Assembly: GCA_913061515.1 (NCBI GenBank)
Contig: CAJXSF010000032.1
Coordinates: forward strand, 1 to 38,955
Origin: an uncultured Gammaproteobacteria bacterium
Lineage (GTDB): Bacteria > Pseudomonadota > Gammaproteobacteria > Pseudomonadales > Pseudohongiellaceae
Reading direction: 5' to 3'
Length of the DNA stretch: 38,955 nucleotides
The notes beneath the pieces are model-generated. The model was given only the letters and a program-made list of their open reading frames with translations. It made no database searches and was not told where the DNA came from. The translations under genes and the position numbers were made by a program. Below, one piece after another: positions 8,790-19,000 of the stretch (position 1 is its first letter; each line of letters opens with the position of its first letter).

Positions 8790-9875
8790 TTAATTTTTAA
8801 CATAACGCTTGATACCACCCACTGGGCCGACTTCTGCCCCGTAGATCACACCATTGCGGTCTGCAACAACGCCTTCTGCAGTACAAGTACCACGACAATC
8901 AGGCTGTGGATCTGGGATGAATGCTGTGACTTCACCAGTAACGGCGCTGCCTATACGAATACCACGCAACCAGTGACCGTGGTCAGGGTTAACAGAACCA
9001 GACTCAGAGTCAGCTGCATACAACACATCGTTTTTATCGATGTAGATACCGCTGTTACGGCTGAACTGATACCAAGTATCTAGACGGTTACCGTCTTGGT
9101 CAGAGATTACGATACGGTTGTTGCTGCGGTCGGCAATGAATAGACGACCCTGGGAGTCCATAGCTAGTGAGTGTGGCTGCATGAAGTCGTCTGGACCTGT
9201 GCCGAGCTGGCCCCATGCCTTGATGAACTCGCCATCTTTGTTGAATTTCAACATGCGGGCAGTCGAGCCTTCGCCGTTTGAGTGACCTTCGCCGATGAAG
9301 ATGTCGCCATTAGGGGCAACATAGACATCATTTGGCTGGAATAAATAACCAGGCTCACGTGCGCCACCTGGCTCACCGATCGTCATTAGAAGCTCGCCGT
9401 CTGGGCTGAATTTCAAGACTTGGTGACCTTTTAGCTCACCGCCACCTACAACGCTGCCATCGCGGTCACGGTTGTCACGACCATCGGCAATCCAAACGTT
9501 GCCTTCGAAATCAACGTGAATGCCGTGTGGCCACATGACCATGCCGGCACCAAAGCTCTTGACCATATTACCATTGGCATCGAATTTCATGACTGGATCA
9601 ACACCGCTAGTGACGCAGGCGCCGACGTTTCCGCCACAGCGCTCGCCAACCCAGATGCTAACGCCGTCTGGATCGATGTCCACAGAGCTAGTAGAACCCC
9701 ATTCACGACCGGCAGGCATCTTGGCGAAGCCTTCGATTGTTTGGTATGGGTTAGGTAGTGAATTAACAGGCTCCATATCGGCTGAACCCTGTGCGAAGCC
9801 CAACATAGGAAGTACGGCAACTGCTGCGGTGAAACCTAATAAGGCTGATTTGATGGTTTTATTATAATTTGACAC
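8790..9875 (-). CDS. Secreted NHL-repeat beta-propeller protein (amidating-lyase-like fold)
   Basis: The 361-aa product begins with a clear signal peptide (basic SNYNKTIKS, then a hydrophobic stretch ending GFAQG), so it is exported. The mature part is a six-bladed propeller of NHL-type repeats, for example PHGIHVDFEGNVWIADG, PNDVYVAPNGDIFIGEG and PHSLAMDSQGRLFIADRSNN. The spacing and the two Pro-His pairs recall the lyase domain of peptidylglycine amidating enzymes, but the tyrosine expected after the third strand is replaced (GEGHSNGEG), so that activity is unproven. It starts at a GTG with GGAGAG 9 bases upstream. Four cysteines may form disulphides. It is monocistronic, with its own terminator. 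Confidence 0.85.
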   Translation of the reverse strand: MSNYNKTIKSALLGFTAAVAVLPMLGFAQGSADMEPVNSLPNPYQTIEGFAKMPAGREWGSTSSVDIDPDGVSIWVGERCGGNVGACVTSGVDPVMKFDANGNMVKSFGAGMVMWPHGIHVDFEGNVWIADGRDNRDRDGSVVGGGELKGHQVLKFSPDGELLMTIGEPGGAREPGYLFQPNDVYVAPNGDIFIGEGHSNGEGSTARMLKFNKDGEFIKAWGQLGTGPDDFMQPHSLAMDSQGRLFIADRSNNRIVISDQDGNRLDTWYQFSRNSGIYIDKNDVLYAADSESGSVNPDHGHWLRGIRIGSAVTGEVTAFIPDPQPDCRGTCTAEGVVADRNGVIYGAEVGPVGGIKRYVKN

Positions 9876-10112
9876 GGCGGAGAACTCTCCCTCGATTACG
9901 AAAATGGATGAACAGAATAATGTACTAATTTCGCTAATTCAATCAGTAACGGTGATGCTAACAATAAGGGCGGCAACTGACACTTTTTATTTCAAGATCA
10001 TGCTAGATTACTGTGCGAATTTGCGATTAACGATGAAACTTCAGTGAAATAATTTAGAGCAATTGCTCGATATGTTGTAATAAGAACAATGGCTTTGGGA
10101 GTCACACAAAAG

Positions 10113-10460
10113 ATGCAAGACTTAGAGGATATTCGACAGCATGTTGCCAATTTTGCAAAAGAGCGCGATTGGGATCAGTTTCACTCACCTAAAAATTTAA
10201 CGATGGCGTTGAGTGTTGAAGTGGCAGAACTCATGGAACACTTTCAATGGTTAAGTGAAGCGCAGTCTCGTGATTTAGATGCTGAAACTTTGGCCGAGGT
10301 CGCAAAAGAGCTCGCCGATGTGCAAGTCTATGTCGTGCGTCTTGCCGATAGGCTCAATATTGATCTGATGGCGGCAGTGGCATTGAAAATGAAAGAAAAC
10401 GCGCAAAAATACCCTGCCGACAAAGTGCGTGGCAGCGCAAAGAAGTACAACCAGTATTGA
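10113..10460 (+). CDS. MazG-like nucleotide pyrophosphohydrolase
   Basis: Short all-alpha NTP pyrophosphohydrolase of the MazG / RS21-C6 type, which hydrolyses a (probably damaged or non-canonical) nucleoside triphosphate to the monophosphate and pyrophosphate. The metal-binding pattern is visible as SVEVAELMEHFQW and, after a helix, KELADVQVYV. It also has the family start ERDWDQFHSPKNLTMAL and ending KMKENAQKYPADKVRGSAKKY. I prefer the ATG at 10113 (115 aa), preceded by GGGAG 11 bases upstream; an in-frame ATG at 10089 would add 8 residues. It is distinct from the two-domain mazG at 36231-37082. Substrate unknown. Confidence 0.88.
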   Translation: MQDLEDIRQHVANFAKERDWDQFHSPKNLTMALSVEVAELMEHFQWLSEAQSRDLDAETLAEVAKELADVQVYVVRLADRLNIDLMAAVALKMKENAQKYPADKVRGSAKKYNQY

Positions 10461-10504
10461 TTGGGTCGATGCGGCGCCTTCGTGCCCGTGCTGAGGAGTG
10501 AAAA

Positions 10505-11530
10505 GTGAACAGTGATGGTTTGATCGATCTGCGCAGTGACACCGTGACGGAGCCGTCGTCCGCCATGCGCAAAGTCATGCTCAACGCTAAGGTGGGCGAT
10601 GATGTATATGGCGAAGACCCAACTGTGAATCGTCTTGAGGCGGTATTAGCGCAAATGACAGGGATGGAGAGCGGGCTTTTCATGCCCTCCGGTACGCAAT
10701 CGAATCTCGTGGCACTGCTAAGTCATTGCGCGCGCGGCGATGAATATATCGTAGGGCAGCAAGCACATACTTATAAATATGAAGGCGGTGGCGCGGCAGC
10801 TCTGGGTGCGATAGTGCCGCAACCTTTGGATTTTAATGAGGCTGGGGAGTTAGACCTTGCGATGGTGAAGGCCGCGATCAAGCCTGCAGACCACCACTTT
10901 GCCAATACCCGATTATTAGCGTTAGAGAACACGATGCAGGGCAAAGTCCTGAGCATCGATTACATTAAGTCCGCGGTACAGTTTTGCGCCCAACACAAAC
11001 TTGCGATTCATTTGGATGGCGCTAGAGCATTCAATGCTGCAGTGGCAAGTGGGGTGACAATTGCGCAAGTCGTGGGTGGTTTCGATAGCGTATCGATCTG
11101 TCTTTCGAAGGGCTTGGGGGCTCCCGTTGGCTCGGTATTGCTCGGGAGTAAAGAGTTTATCCACACAGCGCATCGATGGCGCAAAATCACTGGCGGCGGT
11201 ATGCGCCAGGCAGGAATACTTGCTGCCGCAGGATTGTATGCACTGGAAAACAACGTCGAGCGTCTAGCCGAGGATCACCAAAACGCCGAGCGACTCGCGC
11301 AAGGTTTGCAAGCGCTGGGATTCAAAGTAGCGCCTGTATACAGCAATATGGTTTATGTGGATTGTAGTAATTTGGATACAAAAAAGCTGCAGACCACAGT
11401 GCTGCGCATGGGAGTCAAAATTAGCTCGTCTGATCATCTACGCTTAGTGACACATCTGGGGATTACAGAGCAGGATGTCGACACTACAATCTCGGCTTTT
11501 AAAGCGTATTCAACGGCTTATTTCCAATAG
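10505..11530 (+). CDS. ltaE: Low-specificity L-threonine aldolase
   Basis: PLP-dependent enzyme cleaving L-threonine / L-allo-threonine to glycine and acetaldehyde. The 341-aa product has the family start LIDLRSDTVTEPSSAMR, GDDVYGEDPTVNRLE, the substrate-side segment MPSGTQSNLVAL, the cofactor aspartate in HLDGARAFNAAV and the Schiff-base lysine K202 in SICLSKGLGAPVGS. It starts at a GTG with GAGGAG (10493-10498) 6 bases upstream, 44 bases after the MazG-like gene, with which it may be cotranscribed. A weak hairpin (ATAGGG / CCCTAT, 11527-11552) overlaps the stop. Confidence 0.95.
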   Translation: MNSDGLIDLRSDTVTEPSSAMRKVMLNAKVGDDVYGEDPTVNRLEAVLAQMTGMESGLFMPSGTQSNLVALLSHCARGDEYIVGQQAHTYKYEGGGAAALGAIVPQPLDFNEAGELDLAMVKAAIKPADHHFANTRLLALENTMQGKVLSIDYIKSAVQFCAQHKLAIHLDGARAFNAAVASGVTIAQVVGGFDSVSICLSKGLGAPVGSVLLGSKEFIHTAHRWRKITGGGMRQAGILAAAGLYALENNVERLAEDHQNAERLAQGLQALGFKVAPVYSNMVYVDCSNLDTKKLQTTVLRMGVKISSSDHLRLVTHLGITEQDVDTTISAFKAYSTAYFQ

Positions 11531-11639
11531 GGCTGCTAGTTTCAATCCCTATCTCTTTCCTTTATGATGGGCGTTGTTTGTACGCGCAGGTGCGTCTTCA
11601 TTGTCGATTCCTGCCATTATGGGTTTACTAGGTTAACGT

Positions 11640-12866
11640 ATGGATACACCAAAGGCTGAGAAGATTTTTAAAGCCGGTGACACAATAATGTCCCAAGGAG
11701 AAATGGGGGCCTGCGCCTATTTTATCCAAGAGGGGCGCGTTAAAATTGTGCTCGAAAAATCCGACGGCAATCTGCTAGACATGGGGACTCGTGGCCCGGG
11801 CAGCATAATCGGTGAGATGGCCATCGTCGATAACCAGCCACGTAGCGCCACAATTCAAGCACTAGAACCCTGCAAACTTCTAGAAATCACTAAAGAAGAC
11901 TTCGCTCGCAGTGTCAAAGGGGCGAACCCCATTGTGCGGCTAATCTCGCAAGTAATCCTGATGCGCTACCGTGACATATTGCGTCGCTCTGAAGCGTTGT
12001 CGATGGATGCGCCAGGCATTCGATCTGCGGAAGAATCTGAACGCGAATATGCAGAACAGATCAATGTTGTGGAGTCGATCAAGCTCGCGAATGAATTCAA
12101 AGTGGCCATCGCCCGCAAGCAGTTATTATTACACTACCAACCTATCTACTCGATTAGCTCTGGCCGTATTTTAGGGGTAGAAGCCCTAATGCGTTGGCAG
12201 CATCCCGAGCGCGGGCTTGTCCCACCTGATGAGTTTATACCATTAGCAGAAGACTCTGGTTTGATCATCGAGGCTAGCCGTTGGGCATTGGGAGAGGTGT
12301 GTGCCATGTTGGGCAGGCTAGATGCACAGCGTCCTGATCTGCAGGACTTATTCGTGAGCATCAATATGTCTGCTACGGATTTCGAAGAGCGTAATTTCGT
12401 TGAAAAATTCAAAGAAATAGTCTCTGAATCAAATATCTCTGCCAAGCGCATTCACATTGAAATTACTGAGCGTTTGCTACTTAAGCAACCTACCGATGTT
12501 AAAGCGACTCTCGATCGTTGCCGTGAGCTCGGTGCTAAAATTGTGATTGATGACTTTGGCACTGGTTACTCGTCTTTGAGTTATCTGCATCGTTATCCCA
12601 TCGATACGCTGAAAATAGACCGAAGTTTTGTGAGCGACATGCGTCACGATAAGTCGGTACTAGGACTGGTCAAATCCATCGTCACAATCAGTGAAAACAT
12701 GGAGATCAACATTATCGCTGAAGGGGTCGAAGAGGCCGAAGAGGCGAAACTTTTGGGCCAATTGAATTGCGACGCGGCGCAAGGGTTCTATTTCTCACGG
12801 CCAGTTGCCGAGACGGCGGTCTTTGAGTTGCTCGAACTTAGCAATCCGAAATCAACAAGCTCCTAA
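11640..12866 (+). CDS. Cyclic-nucleotide-binding / EAL-domain phosphodiesterase
   Basis: A 408-aa protein with an N-terminal CRP-type cyclic-nucleotide-binding domain (about 5-115), a short helical linker, and a C-terminal EAL domain (about 150-400). The binding cassette IIGEMAIVDNQPRSATI keeps the Glu and Arg that normally contact cyclic nucleotide. The EAL domain looks active for c-di-GMP hydrolysis: the EAL motif at E181, SINMS, IEITE, DDFGTGYSSLSYL, LKIDRSF, EGVEE and QGFYFSRP are intact. No GGDEF domain or membrane segment is present, so it is probably a cytoplasmic enzyme gated by a nucleotide. The ligand cannot be deduced. It has no operon partner. Confidence 0.93.
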   Translation: MDTPKAEKIFKAGDTIMSQGEMGACAYFIQEGRVKIVLEKSDGNLLDMGTRGPGSIIGEMAIVDNQPRSATIQALEPCKLLEITKEDFARSVKGANPIVRLISQVILMRYRDILRRSEALSMDAPGIRSAEESEREYAEQINVVESIKLANEFKVAIARKQLLLHYQPIYSISSGRILGVEALMRWQHPERGLVPPDEFIPLAEDSGLIIEASRWALGEVCAMLGRLDAQRPDLQDLFVSINMSATDFEERNFVEKFKEIVSESNISAKRIHIEITERLLLKQPTDVKATLDRCRELGAKIVIDDFGTGYSSLSYLHRYPIDTLKIDRSFVSDMRHDKSVLGLVKSIVTISENMEINIIAEGVEEAEEAKLLGQLNCDAAQGFYFSRPVAETAVFELLELSNPKSTSS

Positions 12867-13021
12867 ACGGTTTGCGCTCTATCTGTTAGAAAATATTCCC
12901 GATTCTTTCCTGTTGTGCAGACTTTTCATATAGTAGCGAGCACCGCAATAATGGCATCTGCAGTGATGCTTGATTTGCGCATTATGCTAAGCTAAGCCTT
13001 CGATGTTTGGAAATACACTAC

Positions 13022-14638
13022 ATGCCTACTTTGCCGGTTGATTTCAATGCACAAAAGCTACCATCGGTGCAGTCACGATTTAGTTTGGCAATGCCCCAAG
13101 ACCCTGTTCAAGGCATTGGCATGCGTCAGGTCAGCGATGCTTTGTACTCCTTAGTTTCGCCGACATCAGTATCGCAACCTCAAACCCTGTTGTGGTCATC
13201 GGATGTGGCTTTCGATTTGGGTTTTGATGAGGCATTTTGCACGAGTGAGTATTTTGCGCAGCTCATGTCGGGCAACCAACTTTTCCCGGGGACTGCGCCT
13301 TTCGCTACTCGTTATGGTGGGCATCAGTTTGGGAATTGGGCGGGGCAGCTAGGAGATGGTAGGGCAATCAATCTAGGTGAACTGCCTGAGCGCAATGGCA
13401 GATTATTGAATCTACAGTTAAAAGGTGCCGGGCCTACCCCTTATTCCCGCGGGGCGGATGGTCGTGCAGTTTTACGATCATCAGTGCGCGAGTATCTGTG
13501 TAGTGAAGCGATGCACTTTCTAGGAGTACCCACGACCCGTGCGCTGAGTTTAGTGTTAACCGGGGACAAAGTCGTTAGGGATATGTTCTATGACGGCAAT
13601 CCAGAAAAAGAGCTAGGGGCCATAGTGTGCCGAGTGGCACCTAGTTTTACTCGATTTGGGCATTTTCAACTATGTGCTTATCGTGGTGAGACAGAGCTTT
13701 TGAAAGAGCTCATTGATCACACAATCGCAAGCGATTTTCCCGAACTGCTCCAAACGGCAAGCGAGCAGGCTAGTGGTGAATTCACATTGTATTTGCGCTG
13801 GTTCGAACAGGTCTGTCGGTTGACCGCAGACATGCTAGTGCATTGGCAGCGAGTGGGGTTTGTGCATGGAGTGATGAACACCGACAACATGTCTATTCTG
13901 GGGTTGACGATCGACTACGGCCCCTATGGATGGCTCGATAGTTATGATCCGAACTGGACTCCGAATACGACTGATGCGCAAATGCGTCGCTATCGATTCG
14001 GTCAACAAGCTGCCATCGGGCAATGGAACTTATACCAATTGGCCAATGCGCTATTGACCGTGATTGATGACAAAGACGCATTGCAAAGTATATTGACTGA
14101 CTATGCAGCCTATTACGATGAGCAGAGTTTGGCGATGATGGGCCGCAAACTGGGAGTGCAGTTAAACAAGGGGGAAGCCGATTCAGCTTTTCTTGATGAA
14201 TTGGAAACGGTTTTGCAGCTACATGAAACCGACATGACTTTATTCTATCGGCTGCTTTGTAATTTTCAGCCAGAAGATTCTTTGAGCGATATTGTTGCAA
14301 GTGCATTTTACGACCCCCAAACCCTTTCTGCTGACACGAAGGACCGGGTTGACGCTTGGGGGAAACAGCTGAGCCAACGTATCCAAGTGCAACAACTGGA
14401 CGCTAAGCAGCGCAAAGCACAGATGCAGAAAACCAATCCCTATATTGTCTTGCGCAACTACCTTGCTCAAGAGGCTATAGACCTAGCCAATCAGGGTGAT
14501 TACAGCATGTTGCATGAGCTCGAAGAGGCAATTCGTGACCCTTATAAGCAAAACCCGCAATTTGCAAAATTTGCGCAAAAACGGCCAGATTGGGCCCGTA
14601 GTCGTGCAGGCTGTTCTATGCTCTCTTGCAGTTCTTAG
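13022..14638 (+). CDS. selO: SelO-family protein adenylyltransferase
   Basis: SelO (YdiU/UPF0061) is a pseudokinase-fold enzyme that transfers AMP from ATP to proteins, linked to redox homeostasis in E. coli. The 538-aa product has NQLFPGTAPFATRYGGHQFG, the nucleotide-binding lysine region LQLKGAGPTPYSRGADGR, the catalytic region GVMNTDNMSILGLTIDYGP, and the characteristic C terminus AGCSMLSCSS, where eukaryotic SelO carries selenocysteine. It is longer than E. coli YdiU (478 aa) but of the longer type seen elsewhere. The frame extends to a TTG at 13007; the ATG at 13022 is more likely. The following 270 bases to the efflux genes hold no gene or clear terminator. Confidence 0.94.
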   Translation: MPTLPVDFNAQKLPSVQSRFSLAMPQDPVQGIGMRQVSDALYSLVSPTSVSQPQTLLWSSDVAFDLGFDEAFCTSEYFAQLMSGNQLFPGTAPFATRYGGHQFGNWAGQLGDGRAINLGELPERNGRLLNLQLKGAGPTPYSRGADGRAVLRSSVREYLCSEAMHFLGVPTTRALSLVLTGDKVVRDMFYDGNPEKELGAIVCRVAPSFTRFGHFQLCAYRGETELLKELIDHTIASDFPELLQTASEQASGEFTLYLRWFEQVCRLTADMLVHWQRVGFVHGVMNTDNMSILGLTIDYGPYGWLDSYDPNWTPNTTDAQMRRYRFGQQAAIGQWNLYQLANALLTVIDDKDALQSILTDYAAYYDEQSLAMMGRKLGVQLNKGEADSAFLDELETVLQLHETDMTLFYRLLCNFQPEDSLSDIVASAFYDPQTLSADTKDRVDAWGKQLSQRIQVQQLDAKQRKAQMQKTNPYIVLRNYLAQEAIDLANQGDYSMLHELEEAIRDPYKQNPQFAKFAQKRPDWARSRAGCSMLSCSS

Positions 14639-14908
14639 ATGATTGATATTTAAGCTAATTATTGTTTTTCCTTCGTTGCGTTTAGGCTTTTGTAACAATG
14701 TGGCAAGAATAGTTTCAATTTATCCGGTCTATTTCTGATCTTGACGCGACGGAAAACACGTAGTCCTTTCGTAGTTACAGCGTTACTTATGAGCTAGTAA
14801 CTCAACAATTGCCAAGTACCTAAGGCAAACAACCATAACTGAGTATTCTGCATTGAAAGCAGGGTTGGTTTTGATCGAGTGCTTTTTTAGTTTTCCAGGA
14901 GATATAAA

Positions 14909-16048
14909 TTGCGATTTTTGCTTCGACACCCCATAGCGATCCTCTTTGCAGTTGCTGCTCTAGGTTTAGGGTTTGCTGTAATTTCTAAGGTGCAAGAAAA
15001 CAGTAATGTTGTTGCCAACGCACGTGGCGGTGCTGGTGCAGCCACTTCGGTGCGAGTCGCGACCGTGAGTCGAGAGGTGTTTGCCGATCGAGTTGAGTCA
15101 GTCGGAACCGCGGGGGCTAACGAGTCTGTTAATTTGACCCCAAAAATCTCCGATACTATTAGCCGAATCGCCTTCGAAGAAGGGGCCATGGTCGAGCGAG
15201 GTGAAATTCTCGTCGAGCTTACTAATTCCTCTGAGGCGACTCGTTTAGCAGAGGCTCAGTCCACCGCAGATGAGGCCTTGCGTCAGTACGAACGTTTGCA
15301 GAGCTTATTGTCAGATAATCTCATTTCGGCAACCGATCTGGATGCCGCCCGCACCCGCGCTGAGACTGCGCAGGCGAGGCTAGAAGGGGTCGCTGTCGCG
15401 ATGGATGATCATCTTATTCGTGCACCATTCTCGGGCATTTTAGGCTTTCGTAATGTCAGCGATGGTTCTTTGGTATCTCCCAACACAGTCATTACTACCT
15501 TAGATGATATCTCTACGATTAAGTTGGATTTCACGATTGCCGAGGTTTATCTGGCACAGATCGAGGTCGGCCAAACAATTCGCGCGAAAAGTATCGTGTA
15601 TCCCGATCAAGAATTTGCGGGCGTGGTACAAGTCATCGGCTCACGGATAGACCCTGTCACCCGGTCGGTGCAAGTCAGAGCGCATATCGAAAATCGCAGC
15701 GCCATTCTGCGGCCGGGGATGTTGTTGACCGTGACTTTGGCATTGAATGAGTCAGATTCTATTGTCGTTGACGAGGCTGCATTAATTCCAAGCGGCGGTC
15801 GTCAGTATGCGTTTGTGGTCAATGATGAGAACGTTGTCAGACAAGTAGAAGTGCTTATTGGCCGACGTCAGCCAGGCAAAGTCGAAGTGCTAGGTGGTCT
15901 GCAAGTGGGCGATCGAGTAGTGGTAGAGGGCATGGCGCAATTAAGGCCTGGCCAAAATGTTCGGGTGTTGAATAGCCCAGAACAACAAACCTCTTCTATT
16001 GGTAGTGACAGAACTCAAGAAACTAAAACTGAAACGGTGCAGTCCTAA
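14909..16048 (+). CDS. RND efflux periplasmic adaptor (membrane fusion protein)
   Basis: Periplasmic adaptor joining an RND pump to an outer-membrane channel. The 379-aa product has one N-terminal membrane anchor (about 7-27) and no lipobox cysteine. It then has a split lipoyl domain (ESVNLTPKISDTISRIAFEEGAMVERGEIL and, later, LIRAPFSGILGFRNVSDGSLVSP split around an alpha-hairpin), a beta-barrel and a membrane-proximal domain. The start is a TTG, well supported by AGGAG (14897-14901) 7 bases upstream; no ATG lies nearby. It is followed after 24 bases by the pump gene and forms an operon with it. No local regulator gene is present. Confidence 0.93.
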   Translation: MRFLLRHPIAILFAVAALGLGFAVISKVQENSNVVANARGGAGAATSVRVATVSREVFADRVESVGTAGANESVNLTPKISDTISRIAFEEGAMVERGEILVELTNSSEATRLAEAQSTADEALRQYERLQSLLSDNLISATDLDAARTRAETAQARLEGVAVAMDDHLIRAPFSGILGFRNVSDGSLVSPNTVITTLDDISTIKLDFTIAEVYLAQIEVGQTIRAKSIVYPDQEFAGVVQVIGSRIDPVTRSVQVRAHIENRSAILRPGMLLTVTLALNESDSIVVDEAALIPSGGRQYAFVVNDENVVRQVEVLIGRRQPGKVEVLGGLQVGDRVVVEGMAQLRPGQNVRVLNSPEQQTSSIGSDRTQETKTETVQS

Positions 16049-16072
16049 CACTTTGCGGGCAGTGGTGACACG

Positions 16073-19000
16073 ATGATTCTATCTGATATTTCTGTAAAAA
16101 GACCGGTGTTCGCAACGGTTATTAGTTTGGTATTGATTTGCTTTGGGGTGTTGTCGTTCATGCAACTACCCTTGCGCGAGTATCCCGATACTAGCCCTCC
16201 AATTGTCTCCATCAGCACAAGCTACCCGGGTGCCTCTGCAGAGATCGTAGAGACACAAATTACCCAGAGAATCGAAGATCAAATCAACGGCATTGAAGGG
16301 GTCACTTCGATCAGCTCAAGTAGCAGTGATGGGTCTTCGCGCGTCACTGTCGAGTTCGCAGTTGGTCGAGATATCGATGCTGCGGCTAATGATGTGCGCG
16401 ATAAAATATCTCGTATTACGCGGTCTTTGCCAGAAGACTTGGACCCGCCACAAATCGCCAAAGCTGACAGCGATGCGCGAGCGATTCAGAATTTCAGCTT
16501 GACCAGTTCGCAAATGAGCTTCTTAGAACTCAACGACTATGCGAATCGTTTTCTTGTCGACCAGTTTGCGGTAGTGGACGGTGTAGCCAGTGTGCAAGTA
16601 CGTGGCAATGGCGGTTTTGCAATGCGAGTGTGGTTGGATCGAGTGGCGCTGACAGCGCGTGGCTTAACGGTCACGGATGTTGAGGCCGCTCTTCGTCGTC
16701 AAAATTTAGAACTCCCTGCGGGCCGAATAGATTCTAATGAACGCGAGTTTACAGTGCGTGTTGAGCGCATCTACCAAACCGCACAAGACTTCTCACAATT
16801 GGTCATTGATCGCGGAGCAGATGGTCACTTAGTGACCTTGGGTGAAGTGGCGCGAGTGGAAGTGGGCTCAGCAAATGAGCGCAGCACCAATAAAGGTAAC
16901 GGTGTTGAATCGGTTGGCATAGGTATTGTGAAACAGTCCACTGCCAATAGCCTCAACGTCCTGCGTGAGACGACAGCGCTCGGTGAGCAAATTAATGCCA
17001 CGCTGCCAGATCATATGCAGTTGATGTCATCCTCTAGTGATGCCGTCTTTATCGAAAACTCAATCGCCTCGGTGTATGAAACGATTGCGTTGACGATGCT
17101 GCTGGTCAGTATTGTTATCTATATGTTCTTGGGGTCGTTCCGAGTGATGCTGATTCCAGTGGTGACGATTCCGGTGTGTATTTTAGCGGCGTTTATCATC
17201 CTAGCGGCCTTGGGCCTGTCGATTAATCTCATTACTTTGCTTGGCTTGGTGTTGTGCGTTGGTTTAATCGTCGACGATTCCATTGTGGTGCTTGAGAATA
17301 TTCAACGCCGTGTAGAGGCGGGTGAGCCTCCATTACTTGCGGCTTTCAATGGTTCGCGGCAAGTAGGGTTTGCCGTCATCGCTACTACTGCGGTGTTGCT
17401 CGCGGTATTTGTGCCAGTAGTCTTCATGGAAGGCAGTCTTGGCATTTTGTTTTATCAATTGGCTGTGACGATCGGTGCGGCAGTGATTTTTTCCACTGTA
17501 TTGGCTTTGTCGCTCACGCCGATGATGTCGTCAAAATTGCTCACGACCCATGCTCATGAGAGTTGGCTGACGCGCAATGTTGATAAAGTGTTCCGCTGGC
17601 TACAATCGGCATATCACGATGCCTTGAGCACTTGTTTGAAACACGCTCGTTGGGTTTTCGCGGTGTTGTTTATGGTTGGCATTGCAATCTATTATCTTGT
17701 GATAAATATACCCTCTACTTTTGCACCTTCAGAAGACCAGGGTGTGTTTATGGCGCGTTTCAGCGGTCCTGAAGGGGCAAGCCTCGAGTTTATGAAAGAG
17801 CAAATCGATCTTTTACAGGCCGAGGCATTGCCCTATGTCGAGGCAGGGCAGATCGAAAATATCGTCACCATGGTGCCAGGGTTTGGCGGTGGTGGTGGGG
17901 TCAACAGTGGCATGGCCATTGTGTCCTTGCCCGACTGGGAAAACAGAACCCTTTCTACTCAAGAAATCATGACTGAATTGAATCAGAAATGGTCGCAATA
18001 CCCGGCCTTGCGCGTCAGCACGTTTATGCGTTCTGGGCTTGTACGCGGGGGGGGCGGCTTACCGGTGCAGTTTGTACTAGGCGGGCGTGATTACAATGAA
18101 ATCGCACAATGGCGTGACATCGTCATGGACAGGGCGCGTGAAAGTGGCATGTTCAGTCGAATTCAGTCTGACTATGAAGAAACTAAACCTAGTTTAACGA
18201 TAGTCGTTGATAAAGTGCGTGCAGCCGATCTGGGCGTTTCAATTCAATCCATTGGTCGAACCCTACAGGCGATGATGAACGAGAGTCGAGTGACCACGTA
18301 TTTGGATCGCGGTGAAGAGTATGATGTTATTTTGCAGGCCGAAGAGTCGCAACGCGCGTCTCCTGAAGACCTGACGAATATCTATGTGCGTTCTGAGTCA
18401 TCTGGTCAATTAATACCGCTGGGCAATCTCGTGCGCATTGAGAATAGCGCAGGTCCTGGGTCACTCAATCGCTATAATCGCATACGTGCGATCACGATCA
18501 GTGCGGCTTTAATGCCAGGGGTAAGTCTGGATGAAGCGCTCGCGTATTTGGAGTCCACCGTTGAGACGGAGCTACCTGAATATGCGCAGATTGATTACAA
18601 GGGAGAGTCTTTAGACTTAAAGGATGCCAGTGGCGGTTTGGTGCTGATTTTTGCCATGTCACTAATTGTTGTGTTCTTAGTATTGGCGGCTCAGTTCGAA
18701 AGTTTTGTGCATCCTTTAGTAATTATGACCACTGTGCCTTTGGCAATATTCGGTGCGCTCTTAGGCTTGTTCTTAACCGACGGCACTTTGAATATTTACA
18801 GCAATATTGGTTTAGTCGTCTTGGTGGGGATTGCTAGTAAGAATGGCATTCTGATCGTAGAGTTTGCCAATCAACTGCGTGACGAAGGCCTGGAGTTCTC
18901 TGAGGCATTGGTGCAGGCATGTGACCTACGTTTGCGTCCAGTGTTAATGACGGCCCTGTCAACGATGATGGGGGCTATTCCGTTGATCTATGCAACAGGG

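Noticed and set aside
8603..8800. A 65-codon plus-strand frame over element copy 2
   Set aside because: It reads through the repeat core and the downstream terminator, with no ribosome-binding site. The shared peptide with copy 1 reflects the repeat, not a gene.
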